DNA of 64,000 nucleotides from Myxococcales bacterium (GTDB taxonomy: Bacteria > Myxococcota_A > SURF-8): the NCBI GenBank assembly GCA_003598065.1, contig QZKR01000149.1:1-64000 (forward strand), in the 5' to 3' direction. Shown one piece after another: positions 8,918 to 18,300 of this stretch. The notes under the pieces were generated by a model that saw only the letters and a program-made list of their open reading frames with translations, had not been told where the DNA came from and made no database searches. Numbering within the stretch: position 1 is the first letter of the stretch; each line of letters starts with the position of its first letter. A program made the translations under genes and the position numbers.

Positions 8918-11164
8918 GTGTCCGATCCCCTGCTCGATGTGCTCAATCCGCCGCAGCGCGACGCCGTGCTGCACGGCGAAGGCCCCTTGCTGATCCTCGC
9001 CGGCGCCGGCAGCGGCAAGACGCGCGTCATCACGCACCGCATCGCCCACCTGGTGCGCGCGGCGGGCGTCGCTCCCGACGCCATCCTCGCCGTCACCTTC
9101 ACCAACAAGGCGGCGCAGGAAATGCGCGAACGGGTGGAAAAGCTCCTGGGCTATTCCGCGGGACGCATCCACCTCGGCACCTTCCACGCCATCTGCGCGC
9201 GTCTGATCCGCCGCCACGCCGACGCGCTCGGTTTCAAGGCGTCCTTCTCCATCTACGATTCCGCCGATCAGCTCGCGCTCGTCAAGCAGGTGATGAAGGA
9301 CCTCAACGTCAACGCCGAGCGTTTCGTTCCGGCGGCCGTGCACGCGGCGATCGGCCGTTTCAAGCAGGATCTGCTCGACCCGAAGCAGGTGGTCGTGGAC
9401 GGCCGGGACGTTTTCGCCCAGGTGGCGGCGCGCGTCTACGAAAGTTATCAGATCAAGCTGAAGGAAGCCAACGCGCTGGATTTCGACGACCTCTTGAACT
9501 TCGCCGTGCGCCTGCTGCAGGAGGACGCGGCGCTGCGCGCCCGCTACAACGAGGCATGGGAGTACATCCTCGTCGATGAATACCAGGACACCAACAAGGC
9601 GCAGTACGCCTTTCTGCGCCTGCTGACCGAGCGGCGTCATAATATCTGCGTCGTCGGCGACGACGATCAGTCGATCTACCGCTGGCGCGGCGCGAACCTG
9701 CAAAACATCCTCGACTTCGAGAAGGACTTTCAGGGCGCGCGGGTCATCAAGCTGGAGCAGAATTACCGCTCCTCGGAAAACATCCTCAGCGTCGCCCACA
9801 ACGTCATCAGCCGCAACGTCGGCCGCAAGGCGAAAAAGCTCTGGACCGACGCCGAGGCGGGCGAGAGAACGATCGTCTACGCCGCCGAGACGGAGAAGCG
9901 CGAGGCGCAGTTCGTCGCCGACGAAATCGCCGCCCTCGTTTCCCACCAGGGCCTGAGCTTCGGCGACATCGCGATTTTCTATCGCACCAACGCCCAGTCG
10001 CGGCCGTTCGAGTCGCAGTTCGTGCTGTCCAACATTCCCTACACGATCGTCGGCGGCCTGCGGTTTTACGAGCGCAAGGAGATCAAGGACATCCTCGCCT
10101 ACCTGCGCGTGCTGCTCAATCCCGGCGACGAAATCAGCCTGCAGCGGATCATCAACGTCCCGCGCCGCGGCATCGGCGACGAGACGGTCGGCAAGATACG
10201 CGGCGTGAGCCTGCAGCGGCGCCTGCCGTTCTGGGAGGCGATGCGCGAGGCGATGCGCCTGAAAGCGCTGTCCATCGCGGCGGCCGGCCGGGTGGGCGAT
10301 TTCCTGGAACTCGTCGGGTCGCTGCGCGAGACGGCGAGCACGATGACCCTGGCCCAGCTCGTGCCGATGGTGATCGAGAAAACCGGCTACTGGGCGATGC
10401 TCAACGCCGAGGGCACGGAGGAAGCGAAGGACCGCATCGAGAACCTGCAGGGGCTGGTCAACGAGGTCGTCGAGTTCGCCCGCGTCTACGGCGAGGACGC
10501 GACGCTCGACAACTTCCTGGAGCGGGCCTCTTTAGCCAGCGACGTGGACGAATTCTCCGAGAGCCGCGAGCGCGTCGCGCTGATGACCGTCCACGCCGCG
10601 AAGGGGCTGGAATTTCCCGCCGTCTTCCTCACCGGCATGGAGGAGCAGCTTTTCCCGCACAGCCGGGCGATGGACGCGCCGGAGGACATCGAGGAGGAGC
10701 GGCGGCTCGCCTACGTCGGCATCACGCGCGCCCGCCGGCGGCTGTACCTCACGCTCGCCCGCTCGCGCATGGTCTTCGGACAGACCAAGGCCACGCGGCC
10801 TTCGCGCTTCTTAGGCGACGTCTCTCCGTCCTATCTCGACGACCGTTCGGCGATTCCCTTCCGCGCCGCCGGGCCTTCCGGCGGATTCCGCTTCGGCGCG
10901 CGGCAGCTCGGCGCGACGCGCTTCGGTTCGGGGGAGGAGGCGTTCGACGGCGACGGCGAGCCGTCCTACGAGCCCACCTACGACGCCGAGACCGGCGAGG
11001 CGGCGAGTCCCTTCCAGCCGGGGATGAAGGTTTTTCATCCCTCGTTCGGCGTGGGCAAAATCGTCTCCATCGTCGGCCAGGGCGAGGAGGCGAAGGTCAC
11101 GGTCCTCTTCCCCGGCGCGCCGATGAAGAAGATCATGGCCCGCTTCCTGCAGCCGGTGAATTAG
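8918..11164 (+). CDS. pcrA: ATP-dependent DNA helicase, UvrD/PcrA family
   Basis: LILAGAGSGKTRVITHRIA (Walker A), VDEYQDTNKAQ, GDDDQSIYRWRGA, LMTVHAAKGLEF; ORF opens at 8912 but GTG 8918 has the better-spaced RBS. Confidence 0.92.
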   Translation: MSDPLLDVLNPPQRDAVLHGEGPLLILAGAGSGKTRVITHRIAHLVRAAGVAPDAILAVTFTNKAAQEMRERVEKLLGYSAGRIHLGTFHAICARLIRRHADALGFKASFSIYDSADQLALVKQVMKDLNVNAERFVPAAVHAAIGRFKQDLLDPKQVVVDGRDVFAQVAARVYESYQIKLKEANALDFDDLLNFAVRLLQEDAALRARYNEAWEYILVDEYQDTNKAQYAFLRLLTERRHNICVVGDDDQSIYRWRGANLQNILDFEKDFQGARVIKLEQNYRSSENILSVAHNVISRNVGRKAKKLWTDAEAGERTIVYAAETEKREAQFVADEIAALVSHQGLSFGDIAIFYRTNAQSRPFESQFVLSNIPYTIVGGLRFYERKEIKDILAYLRVLLNPGDEISLQRIINVPRRGIGDETVGKIRGVSLQRRLPFWEAMREAMRLKALSIAAAGRVGDFLELVGSLRETASTMTLAQLVPMVIEKTGYWAMLNAEGTEEAKDRIENLQGLVNEVVEFARVYGEDATLDNFLERASLASDVDEFSESRERVALMTVHAAKGLEFPAVFLTGMEEQLFPHSRAMDAPEDIEEERRLAYVGITRARRRLYLTLARSRMVFGQTKATRPSRFLGDVSPSYLDDRSAIPFRAAGPSGGFRFGARQLGATRFGSGEEAFDGDGEPSYEPTYDAETGEAASPFQPGMKVFHPSFGVGKIVSIVGQGEEAKVTVLFPGAPMKKIMARFLQPVN

Positions 11165-11333
11165 GCGAGTGTGCGGCGATCCTCGAATTGGAACGCGCCG
11201 GAATACCCCGTTAGGCGAGATGCGCAAGGCAAAGGCGTTGGTTCGAAGTTTTTAAGCGAGCAGCAGCTTTAGCACTGAGTCGTTTAGGTTCGCTCGCCAT
11301 TGCTCTTCCTTATTTCACGTCAGCATCTTTCCT

Positions 11334-12323
11334 TCACCAGCACGGATACTCCAGCACGCGCTTGACCTCGTCGTAGGCTTCGATGCGCTCCAGAAGGCCG
11401 TTCGCGCCGTCGTGCTCGACGCCCTCCAGGGCGATGTTCTCCGCGCCGTCCAGTTGAGACGACGAGTTGGGGACGGTGGAATCGGCCGTGCCGTAGATCG
11501 ACACCCAGTTGAGTTCGCCCGGCGTCGCGGGGTCGGCGTTCAACTGCGCGATGAAAGCGCCGGTGGCGCAAAGCTCCTCCCAGATGCAGGGCCGGACCGG
11601 CGACCAGCAGGGGGACGTCAGGCCGTGATGCATGCCGCCCAGGGTGACGTAAGTATTGACGCGATCCTGACCGCCCAGGTTCTTGACGTAATACCTGGAA
11701 CTCAGCGTGCCCATGCTGTGGGCGACCAGATCGATGCGGCCCTCGCCGGTGACGGCCATCACGTGCTCGACCAGCAGGTGGATCGCCTCGGCGTTGTCCA
11801 CGTTGCAGCCCCAGGCCGGATCGGCGGCGTCGAAGGCGAACAGAAAATCTTCCGGCCAGCCGTCCGCGATCAGGCGGCCGATCATCGTTGCGTAGTTCGC
11901 GCTGCCGCCGTTGACGCCGTGGACGAAAACGACGGGGCGGAGCTCCGAGCAACTGCCGGCAAAGTCGGTTTCAGCTTCGATAGCTTCATCCGCATCCCCA
12001 TCCGCATCCGGCTCGATCTCGACTTCCGCGTCCGCGTCGTCTTCGGACGCGGCGCTATCCTCGTCGTCCGGCAGGTCGGATAATTCCGCGTCGTCCTCAT
12101 CGTCCAGGTTGAATTCGCCTGCTTCCAGGTCCGCATCCAGGTCGGCGTCCGGTTCCGCCTGATCCCGCGCGGCGTCGTCATCTCCGGCGGCGTCTTGCTC
12201 CGCGTCCGTATCGTCGGGGTTTGTGTAGAAGGGAGTTTCGTCGTCCGGATCGCCGCTCGTTCCGGTGCAGCTCGGAAAAACGAACGCGGCGAGAAGCACG
12301 ATTATCGATAGAAAACGTCTCAT
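11334..12323 (-). CDS. Secreted lipoprotein lipase/esterase (alpha/beta hydrolase) with long acidic linker
   Basis: MRRFLSIIVLLAAFVFPSC lipobox-like N-terminus; Asp/Glu-rich linker; VVFVHGVNGG and DLVAHSMGTLSSRYYV lipase motifs. Confidence 0.8.
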   Translation of the reverse strand: MRRFLSIIVLLAAFVFPSCTGTSGDPDDETPFYTNPDDTDAEQDAAGDDDAARDQAEPDADLDADLEAGEFNLDDEDDAELSDLPDDEDSAASEDDADAEVEIEPDADGDADEAIEAETDFAGSCSELRPVVFVHGVNGGSANYATMIGRLIADGWPEDFLFAFDAADPAWGCNVDNAEAIHLLVEHVMAVTGEGRIDLVAHSMGTLSSRYYVKNLGGQDRVNTYVTLGGMHHGLTSPCWSPVRPCIWEELCATGAFIAQLNADPATPGELNWVSIYGTADSTVPNSSSQLDGAENIALEGVEHDGANGLLERIEAYDEVKRVLEYPCW

Positions 12324-12343
12324 ATGGCGCCGCCCCCGGAAGC

Positions 12344-12410
12344 TGTCATTCCCGCGCACGCGGGAATCCACGTCTTTCCGGTCTGGACCCCCGCTTTCGC
12401 GGGGGTGACA
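12344..12410. repeat. Double-hairpin dispersed repeat (67 bp), copy 1
   Basis: TGTCATTCCCGCGcacGCGGGAATCC ... GGACCCCCGCtttcGCGGGGGTGACA; inverted copy at 26107-26173. Confidence 0.8.
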
Positions 12411-12526
12411 AGAGGGGAGTTTCATTCTGTCAGACAAATCGAGTCTACCATAGCGCCGCGCGCTTGTTTCACTTTTTAGGGTGGGCCTGATATATAGCAG
12501 GAGTCCCGGCGTGATCCGTTCAAGGG

Positions 12527-13408
12527 GTGGCGACGATGTGGTTGGTGTGGACGATCCTGGCGTGCATCGGCTTCGGCGTGGGCGGCGCGATGCAAAAGCA
12601 TGGCATGGCCGCCAAACTGCCGAAGCTGTCCTTCGGCGCGTTGTGGCGGGACTGGCGGCGCATCCTGGCGACCATGCTGCGCAACTGGATCTGGCTGGTC
12701 GGCGTCGCCGTCAACCTGATCGGGGCCGCCTTCATGGTGCTGGCGATCGACGCCGGCGAGATCTCGGTGGTACAGCCGCTGTTGAACGTCAACGTCGTGC
12801 TGGCGATGCTGATAGGGGTAGTCGCACTGCACGAGCGCTTGTCCGCCGCCGAATGGGCGGGCGCGGCGGTCCTGATGCTCGGAGCCACGCTGCTCTCGAC
12901 CGCCTCGGGGGACGCCGCGAGCGTCGGCATTGCCGCCGGCGCAGTGAAAGCAGAAGCCATCTTCTGGATGTCGGCGGTCTGCGTCGGCGTCGTCGTGCTT
13001 CTGGCAAGCTCGGGGAGAGTGACGCGCGGCCGCATAACGCCAGAGCCGTTTCTGGCGCTCGGCGCGGGGCTGCTGTTCGGCTTGGGAACGGTCTGTCTTA
13101 AAGTATTGACCTTGCGGCTTGGCGAGGCGACGGGCGCTTGGTACGAACTGACCTGGCAAGCGATCGGCGACTGGCCGCTATGGGGCCTGATCGCGACCAA
13201 CCTCGTGGGCTTCGTTCTGTTTCAGATGGCGTTCTCGTACGGGCGGGTCGCCGTGGTGTCGCCGCTGAGCACCAACGCCTCCATGGTTTTGCCGGTCGTC
13301 GCCGGGACCGCCGCCTTGGGCGAGCCGATGGGCTGGCTCAAGGCCGCCGGAATCGCGGTCGTCGCCATCGGCACGACGCTGCTGTTTGTGAAGCCCCGAG
13401 CGTCTTAA
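12527..13408 (+). CDS. EamA/DMT-type multi-pass membrane transporter
   Basis: About ten hydrophobic segments with internal duplication; ISVVQPLLNVNVVLAMLIGVVALHERLS. Confidence 0.75.
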   Translation: MATMWLVWTILACIGFGVGGAMQKHGMAAKLPKLSFGALWRDWRRILATMLRNWIWLVGVAVNLIGAAFMVLAIDAGEISVVQPLLNVNVVLAMLIGVVALHERLSAAEWAGAAVLMLGATLLSTASGDAASVGIAAGAVKAEAIFWMSAVCVGVVVLLASSGRVTRGRITPEPFLALGAGLLFGLGTVCLKVLTLRLGEATGAWYELTWQAIGDWPLWGLIATNLVGFVLFQMAFSYGRVAVVSPLSTNASMVLPVVAGTAALGEPMGWLKAAGIAVVAIGTTLLFVKPRAS

Positions 13409-13418
13409 GGGACAAACG

Positions 13419-15407
13419 ATGCCGAACGGTTTCGAAACGCGCGTTGAAGCTGAGGCGATTCGGGTCGGGCACGCCGTCTTTCCCCTGCGGCTGTCGTTCG
13501 CGGGCGGCCGGCTGGACAGCGGCGTTGATGCTTCTTCCCTCAGTCAGCAAATCCATTTCGAAAAAATGGACTCAACCGGCGATGGTCTGAGGGCCGTTGC
13601 GTCGGTTGCTCATGCCGAACTTGCGCTAAGTTTGAGTTGCAGCGATGTCCTGAAAATCGGGGCGACGCTGAAAAACACCTCGGGCCGCGACTTGAAGCTG
13701 GAGCAGTTGAGCCTTTTCGTCTCGGAAGCGACGCTCGGCGCGGCGGACCATCCCCGCTATTCCTTTTTTAAGAACGGCCATCAGTCGTGGACAATGACTC
13801 GCTCCTACCGATCCGACGAGCAGGAGCGTGTTCCGAACGTCGGCATGGCCAACGTCATGCAGGACAACACACGTAATCTCCCGACCGGAAAAAGGGGAGA
13901 GTTCGCTTCGGAACTGTTCGCCGTGCTCGGCGATTCGGAGGAGAACGCTTATCTCCTGATCGGGCAAGCGGGGGGGTATCGCCAATTCGTCTATATCCGG
14001 GCGCGCTTCGCCGACGGCCAGCCGCCTGTGCTTACGCTTGTCTACGATTTCGGCGGCAAGCGGATTCCGGCCGGAACCGCAGTGGAACTGGATGAAGTTG
14101 TCATTCTCGCGGGCGATCATCCGAACCGTTTGCAGGACGCCTATTTCGATCGGCTCCGGTCGCCGCGCGCGAATCCGGCCGAGTTGCCGACCGGCTATTG
14201 CTCCTGGTATTACTACTACACCAAGGTGCGCGAGATCGACATCGAGGAAAACATCGCCTGCGCCGCCGCGCGGCAGGTGAACTGGAAATACTTTGTTCTG
14301 GACGACGGCTACCAGACCGCCGTCGGCGACTGGCTTTCGATCAACGCCAAATTTCCCAATGGCCCGAAGAAAATTGCGGCCGACGCGAAGGCGAAGGGAA
14401 TGCTGCCCGGCATCTGGTCGGCCCCCTTCATCGCGCGCCGCAATTCGCGCCTCTTCCAGGAGCATCCGGACTGGTTTTTAAAGGATGCGAGCGGCAAGCC
14501 CGCCTTCGCTGGCTGGAATCCGCTCTGGGGCCTGGGCGGCAATTACTATGGCCTGGACGCCACGCATCCGGAGTTTCAAGCCCACTTGAAAAAGGTGTTT
14601 CGGACCTTCGTTCACGAGTGGGGCTTCCGTTTTCTCAAGCTGGATTTCCTCTATGGCGCGACCCTGCCGGCTTTGGCGCATGATCCGTCGCTTTCCTCCG
14701 CCGAGCGCTTGCAGCTCGGCTTCGACCTTATCCGCGAGGCCGCGGGGCCGGATGTTTTCCTTTTGGGATGTGGCTGCCCCTTGGGTCCCGCCATCGGCAA
14801 GGTCGAGGCGATGCGCATCGGTCCGGACGTCGCGCCGTTCTGGTTCGCCAAGTATCGTTACCATCTGACGCGCGATCCACACTCGCTCTGCGCCAAGTTC
14901 GCCATCCGCAGCATTCTCAATCGCACGGCCATGCACCGCCGGCTCTGGATCAACGATCCGGACTGTCTGATGCTGCGCGGCGCCGACACCAGGCTGGCGC
15001 CCGAGGAGCGGATGTCGCTGGCCAACGCGGTCATCATCACCGGCGGGATGTACGTCGTTTCGGACAAGTTGATGGCGCTTCCCGACGAGACATGGGAACT
15101 GCTCAAACAAGTCGATGGGCTCGTTCGTGAGTGCGACCAGGGCCGCGCCTGGGCGCTGGATCAACTGGAGCGCGAATTTCCGGAAGCGGTTTACAATACG
15201 AAAGGCTACTTGGCCGTTTTCAATTTTGCCGACAAAGCCGCGCCGAAAAATCTCGATCTCAGGAAATATCTTGAAGGCGTGGTTCCGGCGGATGCTATCT
15301 TTGAAGACGTCTGGAGCCGTGAGCGTTTTACGGTTCAGAATTGGCGGCTCGATCTTGGCGAGTTGAAGCCGCATGCTTCGTGTTTACTGAGGCGGGTTCA
15401 AGCGTAG
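13419..15407 (+). CDS. Alpha-galactosidase-like glycoside hydrolase (GH36/GH-D clan)
   Basis: GYCSWYYYYTKV, YFVLDDGYQTAVGDWLSINAKFP, FRFLKLDFLYGA, INDPDCLMLR motifs. Confidence 0.85.
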   Translation: MPNGFETRVEAEAIRVGHAVFPLRLSFAGGRLDSGVDASSLSQQIHFEKMDSTGDGLRAVASVAHAELALSLSCSDVLKIGATLKNTSGRDLKLEQLSLFVSEATLGAADHPRYSFFKNGHQSWTMTRSYRSDEQERVPNVGMANVMQDNTRNLPTGKRGEFASELFAVLGDSEENAYLLIGQAGGYRQFVYIRARFADGQPPVLTLVYDFGGKRIPAGTAVELDEVVILAGDHPNRLQDAYFDRLRSPRANPAELPTGYCSWYYYYTKVREIDIEENIACAAARQVNWKYFVLDDGYQTAVGDWLSINAKFPNGPKKIAADAKAKGMLPGIWSAPFIARRNSRLFQEHPDWFLKDASGKPAFAGWNPLWGLGGNYYGLDATHPEFQAHLKKVFRTFVHEWGFRFLKLDFLYGATLPALAHDPSLSSAERLQLGFDLIREAAGPDVFLLGCGCPLGPAIGKVEAMRIGPDVAPFWFAKYRYHLTRDPHSLCAKFAIRSILNRTAMHRRLWINDPDCLMLRGADTRLAPEERMSLANAVIITGGMYVVSDKLMALPDETWELLKQVDGLVRECDQGRAWALDQLEREFPEAVYNTKGYLAVFNFADKAAPKNLDLRKYLEGVVPADAIFEDVWSRERFTVQNWRLDLGELKPHASCLLRRVQA

Positions 15408-15499
15408 TTTTCTTGCGGGACGAAACCCGTTCGTCCCGAGCGTGTAGCGGCGATGCCAAGCCGGCCACTGGCCGGCGCGGCCCGCCGGAAAAGAGGAAT

Positions 15500-15521
15500 G
15501 ATGGGTAACAAGTTACCCATC
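15500..15521. repeat. Perfect 10-bp inverted repeat GATGGGTAAC-aa-GTTACCCATC; a second hairpin lies at 15416-15438
   Basis: Direct reading; CGGGACGAA-acccg-TTCGTCCCG at 15416-15438. Confidence 0.7.
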
Positions 15522-15574
15522 CTACAGAGTTTGCGACAAGAGACGATGGTCGAAGCTTTGTGAGGGATTGCGCC

Positions 15575-17491
15575 ATGCCGGACACAAAAAATTTCCCGAG
15601 CTTCGAAGAGTTGACTCGTGACCGCGAAAAACGCGCCAAGGCGATCGCCGAAGCCGGAGGTTTGGAGAAAGCGCTGCAAAGCGGCGCGATGCCGAAATAC
15701 GTGGACGTGTCGCTTTCAGAAGCCATCGTACTCGGCTTGTTGCGCCAGGGGGTGACGCGCTTCCTCGTCGTTCTGGGCCACGGCAGCACGGAGATCGGCG
15801 AGGCGCTCCGCGTCTACGCCAAGGCGGGGCTGGTGAAAGTCTATCCCGTCCGCAGCGAGATCGAGGCGTCGCACGCGGCGGCGGCGCTGCGCTGGGTCGC
15901 CGGCGAAAAGGCGGCGGTCGTCACCTCCATCGGCCCCGGCGCGTTGCAGGCGCTGGCCGCTTCCCTCGTTCCCGCCAGCGACGGTCTGGGCGTGTGGTAT
16001 CTTTTCGGCGACGAGACGAGCGAGGACGAGGGATTCAACATGCAGCAGATCCCCCGGCACGAGCAGAATCTTTTCCTCAGGCTTTGCTCCACGCTGGGCG
16101 AAGCCTATTCGCTGCATACGCCCGGTTCGCTCAACACCGCGCTGCGGCGCGGGCTGGTCGCCGTCGATCATCCCCACCGCCAGCGGCCGTTTTATCTGCT
16201 CTTGCCGATGAACACGCAGAGCGCGTGGATGCCGCAGTTCAATCTGGACGAGCTGCCGCTCGGCGCGCCGCCGGCCTTGCCCGCCGCCGTCGATGACGGG
16301 TCTTACTCGCAGGCGGCCGATTGGCTGTTGAAGGCGAAACGGGTCGTCATCCGCGCGGGCGGCGGAGCGCGCGAGGCCGGCCTTGAGATCGCCGAGTTGG
16401 CCGATCTCGCCGACGGCGTGGTGGCGACAAGCCCGCTCGTGTCGGGTGTGATCGTCTATCATCATCCGCGCAACATGACGGTCGGCGGCAGCAAGGGTTC
16501 GATCTGCGGCAATTACGCGATGGAGGAGGGGGATCTGCTGGTTGTCGTCGGCAGCCGTTCCGTGTGCCAGTCCGATTCGAGCCGAACGGCTTATCCCAAG
16601 GCCGAAGGCGCGATCCACGTCAACGCCGATTGGAACGACGCCATGCATTACAACAAGACTATCCCCATGATCGGCGATGCGGCGGCGACGCTGCGTCTGC
16701 TGAACGAAAAGCTGCGTCAACGGTTGGGGGGAAAGCCGAAAGTCAAGGGCGAGTCGGAATGGCTCAAGGCCTGCCGGAAGGAAAAGGAACGCTGGAACGC
16801 CTATAAGGCCGAGCGCTACAATCATCCGAAGCTTTACGATGAGAAATGGAAGAGAGAACTGCTGACCCAGCCCGCCGCGATCAAAACCGCCACGGACTGG
16901 GCGCGGAAAAACGGCGCTGTCGCCTTCTTCGACGCCGGCGACGTCCAGGCGAACGGGTTCCAGATCGTCGAGGACGATCGCCTCGGGCAGACCTTCACCG
17001 AGACCGGCGCGAGCTACATGGGTTTCGGAGTCTGCTCGCTGCTCGCCGCCGCCCTGGCCGACAAGCCGTTTTACGGGCTGGCGCTCACCGGCGACGGCTC
17101 GTTCATGATGAATCCGCAGATCCTCATCGATGGCGTCGAGCACGGCGCGCGGGGGTGCATCCTGCTCTTGGACAACCGCCGCATGGCGGCGATATCCGGC
17201 CTCCAGACCGCGCAGTATGGAGAAGCGTTCGCCACGGATGATCGCGTGGAAATCGATTACATGGCGATGGCCGGAGCGGTGCAGGGCGTAGCTGCTTTTC
17301 ATGGCGGCTATTCGATCGAGGAATTGATTCGCGCGCTTGATCGGGCCAAGGCGCACGATGGCTTGAGCCTCGTCCATCTGCCGGTGTATTACGGGTCCGA
17401 TCCCTTGGGCGGTCTCGGTGCTTGGGGGCGATGGAACGTCGGCAATTGGGTTCAGGAGACGCAAGCGTTGCGTCACAAGATAGGGCTTTGA
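15575..17491 (+). CDS. Thiamine-diphosphate-dependent enzyme, IolD-like (trihydroxycyclohexanedione hydrolase/acetolactate-synthase fold)
   Basis: Length near 640 aa; LTGDGSFMMNPQIL ThDP motif; C-terminal GGLGAWGRWNVGNWVQETQAL resembles the IolD C-terminus; start at MPDTKNF. Confidence 0.7.
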   Translation: MPDTKNFPSFEELTRDREKRAKAIAEAGGLEKALQSGAMPKYVDVSLSEAIVLGLLRQGVTRFLVVLGHGSTEIGEALRVYAKAGLVKVYPVRSEIEASHAAAALRWVAGEKAAVVTSIGPGALQALAASLVPASDGLGVWYLFGDETSEDEGFNMQQIPRHEQNLFLRLCSTLGEAYSLHTPGSLNTALRRGLVAVDHPHRQRPFYLLLPMNTQSAWMPQFNLDELPLGAPPALPAAVDDGSYSQAADWLLKAKRVVIRAGGGAREAGLEIAELADLADGVVATSPLVSGVIVYHHPRNMTVGGSKGSICGNYAMEEGDLLVVVGSRSVCQSDSSRTAYPKAEGAIHVNADWNDAMHYNKTIPMIGDAAATLRLLNEKLRQRLGGKPKVKGESEWLKACRKEKERWNAYKAERYNHPKLYDEKWKRELLTQPAAIKTATDWARKNGAVAFFDAGDVQANGFQIVEDDRLGQTFTETGASYMGFGVCSLLAAALADKPFYGLALTGDGSFMMNPQILIDGVEHGARGCILLLDNRRMAAISGLQTAQYGEAFATDDRVEIDYMAMAGAVQGVAAFHGGYSIEELIRALDRAKAHDGLSLVHLPVYYGSDPLGGLGAWGRWNVGNWVQETQALRHKIGL

Positions 17492-17508
17492 AAGAAACGG
17501 GGGCATTC

Positions 17509-18138
17509 ATGAGAATCGCCGTCATCAACGAAACGAGCGCCGCCGACCGCAACCGCGACATTACGGCCGCGCTTGAAGGACGCGGCCACGAGCTTGTCAA
17601 CGCGGGAATGAAGAAAAGCGGCGAGCCGCCGGAACTCACTTATATCAACACGGGATTCATGTCCGCCTTGCTGCTTAACGCCGGCCGGGCGGATCTCGTC
17701 GTCGGCGGCTGCGGCACGGGCCAAGGCTACCTGAACGCCGTCATGCAGTACCCGGGCGTCGTCTGCGGGCACATCCTGACCCCTCTGGACGCCTGGCTGT
17801 TCCCGCAGATCAACGGCGGCAACTGCATCGCGCTGATGCTCAATCAAGCCTACGGCTGGGGCTCGGACGTCAACTTGAAGCTGCTCTTCGACGCGCTGTT
17901 TTCGGCGGAGCAGGGGGCGGGTTATCCGCCGAGCCGCAAGGAAAGCCAATGCCAGAGCCGGGCGCGGCTGGCGGATCTTTCCAAACTGAGTCATCGCCCG
18001 ATGGCCGAGATCATAGGCCGCATCGAGGAGCAGATCATCCGGCCCGCCTTGGATTATCCCGGCTTCTGGGAGCTGCTGGACGTGGAAACGCTGGCCGACC
18101 GGGAGCTGGCCCAAACGCTGAAGCAGCGCCGTCGATAG
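17509..18138 (+). CDS. RpiB/LacA/LacB family sugar-phosphate isomerase
   Basis: MRIAVINETSAADRN...GHELVNAGM; DLVVGGCGTGQGYLNAVMQYPGV; GGNCIALMLNQAYG. Confidence 0.85.
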   Translation: MRIAVINETSAADRNRDITAALEGRGHELVNAGMKKSGEPPELTYINTGFMSALLLNAGRADLVVGGCGTGQGYLNAVMQYPGVVCGHILTPLDAWLFPQINGGNCIALMLNQAYGWGSDVNLKLLFDALFSAEQGAGYPPSRKESQCQSRARLADLSKLSHRPMAEIIGRIEEQIIRPALDYPGFWELLDVETLADRELAQTLKQRRR

Positions 18139-18165
18139 GCTAGCGGCCAGACCGCAACCCGATGA

Positions 18166-18260
18166 CAGTGGGTGGCACTGGCGAAGCGGAACGAAGTGAA
18201 GCTTGCCAGTGCTCGAAGCACGGGCAAGCTCCGTTTCACTCCGCTTAGCCCGTGGCACCC
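18166..18260. repeat. Long imperfect palindromic repeat, family A copy 1
   Basis: gggtggcactggcgaagcggaacgaagtgaagcttgcc ... gggcaagctccgtttcactccgcttagcccgtggcaccc, about 38-bp arms; related copy at 22320-22420. Confidence 0.8.
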
Positions 18261-18300
18261 ATCTTTATGGCGACTAAAGATGGGTAATAGGTAATCTAGG

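Noticed and set aside
7397-9946. 849-aa minus-strand ORF as one large fusion protein
   Set aside because: Only the part from 8731 matches a FAD oxidase; the upstream part is antisense to the helicase, and a promoter lies just upstream of 8731.
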